A model generated the notes under the pieces. It was given only the letters and a program-made list of their open reading frames with translations, did not search any database and was not told the origin of the DNA. From NCBI GenBank assembly GCA_903837815.1, contig CAILWD010000056.1:1-7523 (forward strand): a DNA stretch of 7,523 nucleotides, read 5' to 3'. This DNA is from an uncultured Chloroflexota bacterium (GTDB taxonomy: Bacteria; Chloroflexota; Anaerolineae; Anaerolineales; Villigracilaceae). Shown in pieces: positions 1 to 5,109 of the stretch. Both the position numbers and the translations under genes were made by a program. Numbering within the stretch: the first letter of the stretch is position 1; every line of letters begins with the position of its first letter.

Positions 1-2
1 CC

Positions 3-197
3 GAGACAGAGAATAAGGACACGCTGGACAAGTTCGCCGACGCCCTGATCAAGATCGCGGAGGAAGCGAAGTCCCAGCCTGAGTTGCTCCACAACGCGCC
101 GCACACGACTCTGTTCGGAAGGATGGATGAGGTGAAAGCCGCCCGCGAATTGGTCTTGTGCTGCTGGCTGCCAGAAGGATATGACAGCGAGAAGTAA
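3..197 (+). CDS. gcvPB: Glycine dehydrogenase (decarboxylating) subunit 2, C-terminal fragment
   Basis: This is the last 64 codons of a gene that begins left of the window; the stop is TAA at 195-197. The frame reads a stretch rich in T/E/K and then a helix ending in EEAKSQPELLHNAPHTT, followed by a DEVKAAR segment. That NAPHTT...DEV.AAR ending is characteristic of the C-terminus of glycine dehydrogenase P-protein, and its position close to the end of the chain points to the split bacterial form (GcvPB) rather than the long fused form. The enzyme is a cytoplasmic PLP-dependent decarboxylase of the glycine cleavage system, passing the aminomethyl group of glycine to the lipoyl H-protein. The PLP lysine lies outside the window. 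The tail after DEV (LCCWLPEGYDSEK) is a little longer than the short LVLRW-like ending I expect from this family. Other gcv genes would be expected upstream and cannot be seen. Confidence 0.87.
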   Translation, partial: ETENKDTLDKFADALIKIAEEAKSQPELLHNAPHTTLFGRMDEVKAARELVLCCWLPEGYDSEK

Positions 198-222
198 AAA
201 GTGATCGGAAATCAGTGAAAGG

Positions 223-259
223 AAAAGCCTCGGAGACTTGAATTCTCTGAGGCTTTTTT
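223..259 (+). terminator. Rho-independent terminator after gcvPB
   Basis: A 14-bp stem (223-236 with 244-257) encloses a 7-nt loop (237-243). The pairing is perfect except for one G-U wobble (232/248), and the right arm runs into six T residues (254-259). The A-rich left arm gives the mirror image on the other strand, so it could also work in reverse, but the gene order makes it the end of the gcv transcript, 25 nt after the stop codon. Confidence 0.9.
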
Positions 260-325
260 AGTCATGGCGTCTGGGAGTACAATCAGGAAGTTATAGATTC
301 TCTTTTCCATCGAAAGGATGTCAAC

Positions 326-907
326 ATGACCAATCAATCACTGCAAAGATTACTCGAAGGAAATCGCCGCTTTGTCGAAAACAAATCCCAACTCGACGGG
401 TCGGAGAAACGTCGCAGGGAAATTGCCACAGGGCAGCATCCCTTTGCGACGATTTTGGGCTGCGTCGATTCCCGCGTCCCACCGGAGTTGATCTTCGACC
501 AGGGACTCGGCGAGTTGTTTGTCATCCGCACGGCTGGCGAAGTGCTGGATCAGGCGGTTTTGGGAAGCATCGAATTTGGCGTGGAGGAATTGAAAATTCC
601 CCTGCTCATGGTTTTGGGTCACAAGAACTGCGGAGCCATCAAAGCCACAAGGGAGATTTTGCACAGCCATGCGAAAGCCGAAGCAGACATCGACTATCTG
701 GTGCAGGAGTTGACACTGGCAGTCGAAATCGGCGACGAAGAGCAGGAGAATCCCGTTGATCGGGCTGTCCGCGCACAGGTCTGTCATGTGGTGGAAAGGT
801 TGCGACAGGCGCCCATCTTGAAAACGGCAGTCGAACACGGAGAGTTGAAGATCGTCGGCGCGTATTACGATCTTGATTCTGGTCTGGTCGAGATGGTCAT
901 CGAGTAA
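326..907 (+). CDS. Beta-class carbonic anhydrase
   Basis: The enzyme catalyses reversible hydration of CO2 to bicarbonate in the cytoplasm, using a zinc ion. The 193-aa protein shows the full beta-class signature: C46-x-D48-x-R50 in GCVDSRVPPE and H99-x-x-C102 in VLGHKNCGA. C46, H99 and C102 are the predicted zinc ligands, and the D48-R50 pair is the catalytic dyad. RTAG (68-71) and the C-terminal VGAYYDLDSGLVEMV strand are also typical. There is no signal peptide. The length is at the short end for the family (about 200-230 aa) but nothing essential is missing. The ATG at 326 is preceded by AAAGGA (313-318) with a 7-nt spacer, which supports this start. A weak TATAGA box lies at 292-297 without a convincing -35. 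The gene stands alone between the gcvPB terminator and the VKOR fusion, with no carboxysome or bicarbonate-transport genes beside it, so it probably serves general bicarbonate supply. That role is an inference. Confidence 0.95.
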   Translation: MTNQSLQRLLEGNRRFVENKSQLDGSEKRRREIATGQHPFATILGCVDSRVPPELIFDQGLGELFVIRTAGEVLDQAVLGSIEFGVEELKIPLLMVLGHKNCGAIKATREILHSHAKAEADIDYLVQELTLAVEIGDEEQENPVDRAVRAQVCHVVERLRQAPILKTAVEHGELKIVGAYYDLDSGLVEMVIE

Positions 908-913
908 ATAGAA

Positions 914-959
914 AAACCCAACAGGCAACGGGTCCTTGGGGTACTGTCCCTGAGGGTTT
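914..959 (+). terminator. Possible weak terminator or stem-loop after carbonic anhydrase
   Basis: AAACCC (914-919) can pair with GGGTTT (954-959), and CAGG (922-925) with CCTG (949-952), separated by a small asymmetric internal loop. The inner loop is 23 nt and no T-run follows, so the structure is imperfect. It lies 7 nt after the carbonic anhydrase stop and is the only candidate for ending that transcript before the next gene. Confidence 0.3.
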
Positions 960-997
960 CCTAATCAGGGGCTAAGCCTGAGCGGGCATATTTCAGA

Positions 998-1003
998 TAA
1001 AAT
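998..1003 (+). promoter_or_regulatory. Putative -10 box placed for a leaderless transcript of the VKOR fusion
   Basis: TAAAAT ends 7 nt before the ATG at 1011, so transcription would start at or next to the A of the start codon. No Shine-Dalgarno sequence lies between (the gap reads CCGCACC) and no good -35 is visible. The same arrangement appears before smpB and the MFS gene in this window. Confidence 0.45.
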
Positions 1004-1010
1004 CCGCACC

Positions 1011-2084
1011 ATGAAAACCAAACAACTTTCCCTGCTTTTTATTCTTTTCATCCTGCTTGCCCTGCCTGCGCAGGTCGAGGCTCAGCAGCCAGTCGTTCAT
1101 GCGGTCATGTTTTGGATGGACGGCTGCCCGCATTGCGAGGATGTCATCGAGAATATCCTGCCGCCTTTGCAGCAAAAATATGGCGCGCAGTTCGACCTGT
1201 TCATGATTGAAGTGAAAGGGCAGGAGGATATAAACCTGCTTTATCAGGTCGCCGAGTCTTATGGAATTCCCAAAGAGGGGACCGGGGTTCCCTTCCTCAT
1301 TATTGGCGACAAGGTGTTGGTTGGCTCCGACCAGGTGCGGGATCAGCTTCCCGTTTTGGTGGAGGATTATTTAACCCAGGGCGGATTGGACTTCCCCTCG
1401 AATCCCATCCTCGCCGATGTTTTGTCCGCCCCCGAACCTGCTCCAACTTCGGAGTTGGCTGCCCAGCCCCAGGCGAATTCCGCCCCTGAGCCTGTATCTG
1501 CCGTGGAGACAGCAAGCCCGGAACCCGTCAAAAATAATGGCTTTACGCTTGCGGCTGTGGTGATGGTCTTTATGGTTTTGGTCACGCTGTACTCGCTGGC
1601 AAGCCTTGTGATTGGCAAACTCTACTTCCACGCCTCGTGGATGGATATTGCCATTCCCGTCCTTTCGGTGATTGGGTTGGGCGTTGCCTTCTACCTGACC
1701 TACGTGGAGACCCAGTCTGTGGAGGCGTTTTGCGGCCCTGTTGGCGATTGCAATGCTGTGCAGTCCAGCTCCTATGCAAAGATATGGGGGATCCTGCCGG
1801 TTGGCCTGCTTGGCGGAGTTGGGTACATTGCCATCCTTGCCGCCTGGATCGTGGCGCGTCAACGCTGGGGCTGGTTCTCGCAATATGCGCCTGCCGCGCT
1901 GTTTGGCATGGCGCTGTTTGGTACGGTCTTTTCGATCTACCTGACCTACCTTGAATTGTTTGTCATTCTTGCTGTATGTATTTGGTGTGTCAGTTCTGCC
2001 ATCATCATCACCCTGATTTTATTGTTCAGCCTCAATTCCGCCCTGCAAGCCTTTGTCCCTTCCGATGAAGAGGATTTGGAATAG
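1011..2084 (+). CDS. Thioredoxin-domain / vitamin K epoxide reductase (VKOR) fusion protein
   Basis: This 357-aa protein is predicted to make disulfide bonds in exported proteins, with the VKOR part reoxidising the thioredoxin part and passing electrons to membrane quinone. An N-terminal signal peptide (1-24, ending VEA) is followed by a thioredoxin-fold domain (about 28-125) with a C39-P-H-C42 active site and the cis-proline partner V93-P94. A Pro/Ala/Glu/Ser-rich linker covers about 139-173. Five hydrophobic segments follow (about 178-203, 212-231, 262-283, 293-313, 315-340). The last four form the VKOR core, with loop cysteines C241 and C247 (CGPVGDC), the conserved SSSYAKIWGILPV stretch, and the quinone-site pair C323-I-W-C326. 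If the signal peptide is cleaved, the extra first helix makes the topology consistent: thioredoxin domain, C241/C247 and C323/C326 all face outside and the acidic tail faces the cytoplasm. VKOR enzymes replace DsbB in many bacteria lacking it. No Shine-Dalgarno precedes the ATG. The domain order is unusual (see findings). Confidence 0.92.
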   Translation: MKTKQLSLLFILFILLALPAQVEAQQPVVHAVMFWMDGCPHCEDVIENILPPLQQKYGAQFDLFMIEVKGQEDINLLYQVAESYGIPKEGTGVPFLIIGDKVLVGSDQVRDQLPVLVEDYLTQGGLDFPSNPILADVLSAPEPAPTSELAAQPQANSAPEPVSAVETASPEPVKNNGFTLAAVVMVFMVLVTLYSLASLVIGKLYFHASWMDIAIPVLSVIGLGVAFYLTYVETQSVEAFCGPVGDCNAVQSSSYAKIWGILPVGLLGGVGYIAILAAWIVARQRWGWFSQYAPAALFGMALFGTVFSIYLTYLELFVILAVCIWCVSSAIIITLILLFSLNSALQAFVPSDEEDLE

Positions 2085-2107
2085 GGTTACCCAATCGCTG
2101 AAACGCC

Positions 2108-2142
2108 GAGGCGCGGAGTTTGTTCTTCCCGCGCCTCTTTTT
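2108..2142 (+). terminator. Rho-independent terminator after the VKOR fusion
   Basis: A perfect 9-bp GC-rich stem, GAGGCGCGG (2108-2116) with CCGCGCCTC (2129-2137), has a 12-nt loop and is followed by five T residues (2138-2142). It begins 23 nt after the VKOR stop codon. There is no T-run in the opposite direction, so it serves the plus-strand gene rather than the converging minus-strand gene. Confidence 0.9.
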
Positions 2143-2153
2143 GTTCTATTTCT

Positions 2154-2181
2154 TCGCTGACTCGCTGAATCGCTGACTCGC
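2154..2181. repeat. Tandem octamer repeat TCGCTGA(C/A)
   Basis: Three and a half head-to-tail copies of an 8-nt unit occur at 2154-2161, 2162-2169, 2170-2177 and 2178-2181 (partial). A further isolated copy (TCGCTGAA) lies at 2095-2102 on the other side of the terminator. The repeat fills the gap between two convergent genes and stops 3 nt from the stop codon of the minus-strand gene. Function unknown. Confidence 0.8.
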
Positions 2182-2184
2182 ACC

Positions 2185-2979
2185 CTACCATACACAACCC
2201 GGCGCGGTGTTGATGCCCGCCGACTTTCCCACCTGTTTGTACATCGTCACATTGGTAAACGGCTCGCCGAGAATGCCATCGTGGATTGCCCATGAGCGCT
2301 TGCGGATGCTCGCGAAGCGTGCCGCGTCCGGCTGACGGAAGGGATTCGACCCATCGAGTTGGGCCAGCAAGTCGCCGCCGGGCTGAAACCCCGCGTGGAT
2401 GCTGTTCATCAGCCGCTTGCCAATCTGATAATTGAACCCGTAGCGCTCGAAAATGACCGCCACGTGATAATACAGCGGCTGGACGAAATACATCTCCTGC
2501 CCCAGCGCGGTGACAAAACCCTCGAAGGTCTTGATTGCCTCTCCCAACATGCGCAACCCGCGCCGCACTTGACCTGGCCCCAGCCCCGCCTGTAGGGCGC
2601 TTTGCTCGGCTTCTATATTCCTGCGCAAGGTGCCGAACTTGGTGGGCAAGCCATCGGGTGTTTTGTCCACATCGTAGCGCGGAGAGTTGGGATCATTGAG
2701 AATGTAAAGCAGGATGTGGATTTGCCCGTTCAACGTATCGGTGAGATGGCCGTAAAGAATCGGGTCGGGGAAATCCATCTGATGGAAGAGGCGCATTTCC
2801 ACGTCTGCGGAACCGGGGGCAAAGCGGAATTGCAGCAGGTTGTATCCGGCAGCGGAGGTCAACGGCGGGATGTTGTACTTTTCGAGCAAAACAGCGGGGA
2901 TGTAACGCGCATAAATTGCCCGCTTCTCGGGTTCCGGTAAAAGGTTGATTCCGCCAATAGTTGAAGGGGGCATGTGCAT
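2185..2979 (-). CDS. Uncharacterised soluble protein, 262-264 aa
   Basis: I do not recognise this family. The protein has no signal peptide, no clear membrane segment and no nucleotide-binding or metal-binding motif that I can name. It is rich in aromatic residues and prolines. Segments that look constrained are RLFHQMDFPDPILYGHL (about 64-80), the acidic LNDPNSPRYDVDKTPDG (about 94-110), FERYGFNYQIGKRLM (about 177-191) and a glycine-rich end finishing in GCVW. Codon usage and composition match the neighbours, and the frame is open throughout, so it is very probably a real gene. AAGGAG lies at 2988-2983; the first ATG (2979) is only 3 nt from it, while the second ATG (2973, residue 3) is 9 nt away, so translation may begin at 2973. 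It follows smpB on the same strand with 39 nt between, suggesting co-transcription, but this gives no clue to function. Confidence 0.8.
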   Translation of the reverse strand: MHMPPSTIGGINLLPEPEKRAIYARYIPAVLLEKYNIPPLTSAAGYNLLQFRFAPGSADVEMRLFHQMDFPDPILYGHLTDTLNGQIHILLYILNDPNSPRYDVDKTPDGLPTKFGTLRRNIEAEQSALQAGLGPGQVRRGLRMLGEAIKTFEGFVTALGQEMYFVQPLYYHVAVIFERYGFNYQIGKRLMNSIHAGFQPGGDLLAQLDGSNPFRQPDAARFASIRKRSWAIHDGILGEPFTNVTMYKQVGKSAGINTAPGCVW

Positions 2980-2982
2980 AGT

Positions 2983-2988
2983 CTCCTT
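2983..2988 (-). promoter_or_regulatory. Shine-Dalgarno site that bears on the start of the uncharacterised gene
   Basis: On the minus strand AAGGAG is followed by ACT and then ATGCACATG. The spacing is 3 nt to the first ATG and 9 nt to the second. Usual spacing of about 5-9 nt favours the second ATG (2973-2971), giving 262 aa. Confidence 0.6.
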
Positions 2989-3018
2989 GGTTGATAGTCT
3001 CCCAGTCTGACTATTCGG

Positions 3019-3480
3019 CTATCTGACTCTCGACTCTCTCTCATGATTCCGAGCCTCGTCGCGTTTGGCGATTGTCGCGCGTTTGTCGTAGGCTTTCTTT
3101 CCCTTGGCAAGGGCAATCTCGACCTTGGCGCGTCCGTCCTTGAGGTAGACACGGGTTGGGATGACGGTCATCCCTTTCATGCGGACATTATTCCACAACT
3201 CGCGGATCTGCTTCTTGTGCAGCAACAGCCGGCGGCGGCGCTTGGGTTCATGGTTGAAGTATGTCCCTGCCTGCTCGTAGGGCGCGATATGCGATTCGAC
3301 CAGCCAGGCTTCCTGGCCTTCGGGAAGGTCAACGAAGGCTTCCTGGATGCTGATCTGTCCCGCGCGGATGGATTTGATCTCCGAGCCTTGCAGGGCGATG
3401 CCCGCCTCGAACTTTTCCATCAGGAAATATTCGAAGCTGGCTTTACGGTTGGTGGCGATGATTTTGATGTTTTCTGTCAC
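3019..3480 (-). CDS. smpB: SsrA-binding protein SmpB
   Basis: SmpB binds tmRNA (SsrA) and the ribosome and is required for trans-translation, which rescues stalled ribosomes and tags the unfinished peptide. The 153-aa length is typical. Family landmarks are the N-terminal IIATNRKASFEYFL (8-21), EAGIALQGSEIKSIRAG (25-41), the basic segment EPKRRRRLLLHKKQIREL (78-95), the LKDGRAKVEIALAKGKK core strand (113-129) and the basic tail AYDKRATIAKRDEARNHERESRVR, whose helix enters the mRNA channel. The common NRKAxHDY motif reads NRKASFEY here, a mild departure. The start is GTG at 3480-3478; no upstream ATG fits and no Shine-Dalgarno is present, but a TAAAAT box ends 6 nt before the GTG, as for a leaderless transcript. 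The stop is TAG (3021-3019). No tmRNA gene lies in the window. Confidence 0.97.
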   Translation of the reverse strand: MTENIKIIATNRKASFEYFLMEKFEAGIALQGSEIKSIRAGQISIQEAFVDLPEGQEAWLVESHIAPYEQAGTYFNHEPKRRRRLLLHKKQIRELWNNVRMKGMTVIPTRVYLKDGRAKVEIALAKGKKAYDKRATIAKRDEARNHERESRVR

Positions 3481-3486
3481 AGGACG

Positions 3487-3492
3487 ATTTTA
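3487..3492 (-). promoter_or_regulatory. Putative -10 box for a leaderless smpB transcript
   Basis: TAAAAT (3492 to 3487 on the minus strand) is followed by CGTCCT and then the GTG start. Transcription would begin at or beside the start codon. The -35 region would fall inside the neighbouring palindrome (3498-3531), and no good -35 hexamer is seen. Confidence 0.45.
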
Positions 3493-3497
3493 ACATA

Positions 3498-3531
3498 AGA
3501 CCTGACAGGTTTTCGAAAATCTGTCAGGTCT
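3498..3531. repeat. 34-bp near-perfect palindrome between the MFS gene and smpB
   Basis: AGACCTGACAG (3498-3508) is the exact reverse complement of CTGTCAGGTCT (3521-3531). The centre, TTTTCGAAAA (3510-3519), is itself a perfect palindrome, leaving a single G/T mismatch (3509/3520), which wobble-pairs on the plus-strand RNA. It starts 8 nt past the MFS stop codon and ends 5 nt before the smpB -10 box. Neither side has a T-run, so it is not a standard intrinsic terminator, although the hairpin could still shape the 3' end of the MFS transcript. It resembles REP-type intergenic palindromes. Confidence 0.9.
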
Positions 3532-3539
3532 GATGAATA

Positions 3540-4793
3540 TTATCCCCATTTGAGAATGACGATGCCCGCGAGGAGGCGCAGGACAGCGACGGCAATCAGC
3601 GCATGAACCAGCCCGACCATATCTGCCATGAGGGGGCCCGCAAGTGAGCTGGCAAGAATGGCGGCGTTGAGGACGATGGTGTACCATGCCAGGTGCGCGG
3701 GGCGGTCATCGGGCGGAATATTTTCGAGCATGTAGTTGATGTAAGCGCCGTTGATCAGAGCAAACAGGAAACCGCCGATAAAAGATATGGCATAGAATTG
3801 CCAGAGATTGTGCGACATTGCGAGCAGGAACGGGTAGATTGCCATGCCTGCCGCCCCCCACCCCGTTACCTTCTTGTTTCCATGCCGATGGGCGATGCGC
3901 CTGAATTGGGTCGAGCCGATGAGAACGGTCAGGTAGTAAAACGCCGTGCCGATGCCGATATTGTTATCGTTCAGGTTGAGGACACGCACGTTGTAAAGCG
4001 GGTAGAGCGGATTGGGCAGGTAGTGGGTCAAATGAAATAAGAACAGCGCCAGCATCACGTTGCGGAAGGGAGTCCCCAAAATATCCAGCCGCAGCGCAGA
4101 CTTGAGGCCGCGGGGCGGGTTGATCTGGGGGGAGGCTTCAGGCTGGGGCGCGGCTGGAAGCGGAAAAGGCCCCTCCTGCATCGGCTTGACGTGATAGATG
4201 TGATAACTGCTCATCGCCGCGCCGAAGGCTCCAATTGCAAAGATGACCTGATACCCCGCTTCGAGCGGCATATTCTTGAGGATGAAGCCTGCCCCAAAAG
4301 AGGTCAGCATGTAGGCAACGGCGAAAGTCACATTGCGCGTGCCCGCCACTTGCGCGCGAAATCGCTCTGGGACGGATTCAGCAAACAGGGCGTTGAAGCC
4401 AACTCCCAGCGCGGTGTAGGGGATTGCCATCAGAAAGGCGAGGATGATCAACGCCCAGATTTGTCCCTGTTCGTTGAAGATCCATGCGAGCGGAATCCAC
4501 AGGAAGTAGCCGGCGCGGAAGAGGACCGACGACCAGAAGACGGCGCGTCCGGTGTGACGTTGTTCGATCCAGCGGCCCGCGGGGATGGCGAGGAAAAGAT
4601 TGACCACCGCCGCCATGGCGGTCAGCAGGCCGATCTGCAAACCAGAGGCGCCGAGGCGCGTGGCGTACACATTGAGAAAGTTGATGGATGTCCCGCTCAA
4701 GACGCCAAACCAGGCAATATCGAGGTAAAGGTGCCAGAAGTTCGAGCGGTATTTTTCTGGGACATCGGGTTGTGTGAAAATATTAAATCGCAT
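3540..4793 (-). CDS. Major facilitator superfamily (MFS) transporter
   Basis: This is a secondary transporter of the inner membrane with unknown substrate. With the start chosen here it has 417 aa and about twelve hydrophobic segments in two halves, as expected for MFS. Examples are about 22-42, 54-71, 85-104, 112-135, 154-173 and 182-199 in the first half. A motif-A-like loop lies between helices 2 and 3 (G73-R-W-I-E-Q-R-H-T-G-R83). The halves are joined by a proline-rich cytoplasmic linker (about 204-230). No duplication, truncation or frameshift is visible. An in-frame ATG exists at 4829, but the extra 12 residues are polar, the ATG has no ribosome site, and a perfect TATAAT lies at 4808-4803 between the two starts. 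The ATG at 4793-4791, opening MRFNIFTQ, is therefore preferred. It is divergent from the dehydrogenase gene at 5110. MFS members cover sugars, drugs and metabolites, and I cannot assign a substrate. Confidence 0.88.
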   Translation of the reverse strand: MRFNIFTQPDVPEKYRSNFWHLYLDIAWFGVLSGTSINFLNVYATRLGASGLQIGLLTAMAAVVNLFLAIPAGRWIEQRHTGRAVFWSSVLFRAGYFLWIPLAWIFNEQGQIWALIILAFLMAIPYTALGVGFNALFAESVPERFRAQVAGTRNVTFAVAYMLTSFGAGFILKNMPLEAGYQVIFAIGAFGAAMSSYHIYHVKPMQEGPFPLPAAPQPEASPQINPPRGLKSALRLDILGTPFRNVMLALFLFHLTHYLPNPLYPLYNVRVLNLNDNNIGIGTAFYYLTVLIGSTQFRRIAHRHGNKKVTGWGAAGMAIYPFLLAMSHNLWQFYAISFIGGFLFALINGAYINYMLENIPPDDRPAHLAWYTIVLNAAILASSLAGPLMADMVGLVHALIAVAVLRLLAGIVILKWG

Positions 4794-4802
4794 AGGAAAA
4801 TT

Positions 4803-4808
4803 ATTATA
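4803..4808 (-). promoter_or_regulatory. Consensus -10 box just before the MFS start codon
   Basis: A perfect TATAAT on the minus strand is followed by nine nucleotides (AATTTTCCT) and the ATG at 4793. A transcript from here would have a leader of zero to a few nucleotides. GTGAAA at 4829-4824 is a possible -35 but with a short 15-bp spacer. There is no Shine-Dalgarno. Confidence 0.5.
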
Positions 4809-4921
4809 ACTATGATTTTGGCTTTTCACCCCTTGCGGCGTATTCCATTAAAATTTACTTAACTCAATTTGCCATTACACTAAACACGCTCCCTCGGGGA
4901 GTATTTCATAATTCATTCTAA

Positions 4922-5038
4922 ACCACAGATGAACACACATCAACACAGATTTTTTGGAAAAACCAGTCTCAAAAAAGAACTTAAATCCATTTCATCTGGG
5001 TTTACACCGCACTGGCGTACGGCGCCAGTGTCTGTGGT
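4922..5038. repeat. Inverted-repeat intergenic element bounded by ACCACAGA / TCTGTGGT
   Basis: The ends ACCACAGA (4922-4929) and TCTGTGGT (5031-5038) are exact reverse complements. A second pair, CAGATGAA (4926-4933) and TTCATCTG (4991-4998), overlaps the left end. The left part consists of three 10-bp near-repeats starting CACAGAT or CACACAT (4924-4933, 4934-4943, 4944-4953). The right part carries a strong hairpin. No reading frame and no clear target-site duplication are seen. It may be a small non-autonomous element or a REP-like unit. Confidence 0.55.
5010..5030. other. Strong GC-rich hairpin
   Basis: CACTGGCG (5010-5017) and CGCCAGTG (5023-5030) form a perfect 8-bp stem around a 5-nt loop, TACGG. 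No T-run follows in either direction, so it is not an intrinsic terminator. It forms the right part of the inverted-repeat element and lies 79 nt upstream of the SDR start codon. Confidence 0.8.
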
Positions 5039-5109
5039 GAATTGAACTTAAGAAACGCTCTCTCAAGGCAGCAACTTGGGTTATTATCTAAATTGAGAAG
5101 GAGCAGAAC

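Larger units (their letters stand above)
4794..5109. other. Divergent intergenic region between the MFS and SDR genes
   Basis: This 316-bp, comparatively AT-rich stretch separates two divergent genes. Moving right it holds the MFS -10 box (4803-4808), a small CTCCC-TCG-GGGAG hairpin (4889-4901), the inverted-repeat element (4922-5038) with its internal hairpin (5010-5030), and the SDR ribosome site (5098-5103). No reading frame in it looks coding. A TATTAT at 5082-5087 is a possible -10 for the SDR gene, without a recognisable -35. Confidence 0.75.

Noticed and set aside
350..928. Minus-strand open frame of 192 codons opposite carbonic anhydrase
   Set aside because: The plus-strand frame has complete zinc and catalytic motifs; the antisense frame has none.
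2154..2181. CRISPR-like array
   Set aside because: The 8-nt units are directly adjacent with no spacers and are much too short for CRISPR repeats; no cas genes are present.
4794..4829. Longer MFS start at ATG 4829 adding MKSQNHSYNNFP
   Set aside because: The added residues are unlike an MFS N-terminus, there is no ribosome site, and a perfect TATAAT lies inside this extension, so the ATG at 4793 is the better start.
4191..4862. Plus-strand open frame of 223 codons opposite the MFS gene
   Set aside because: The translation is charged and low in hydrophobic residues, with no domain pattern, and it mirrors a clear membrane protein on the other strand.
4889..4901. CTCCC-TCG-GGGAG hairpin as a terminator
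   Set aside because: The 5-bp stem with a 3-nt loop is weak, the following TATTT is not a solid T-run, and no gene ends nearby on either strand.
4977..5051. Direct repeat GAACTTAA (4977-4984 and 5044-5051) as a target-site duplication
   Set aside because: The copies do not flank the inverted-repeat ends, and an 8-bp match in a region of this size is expected fairly often by chance.
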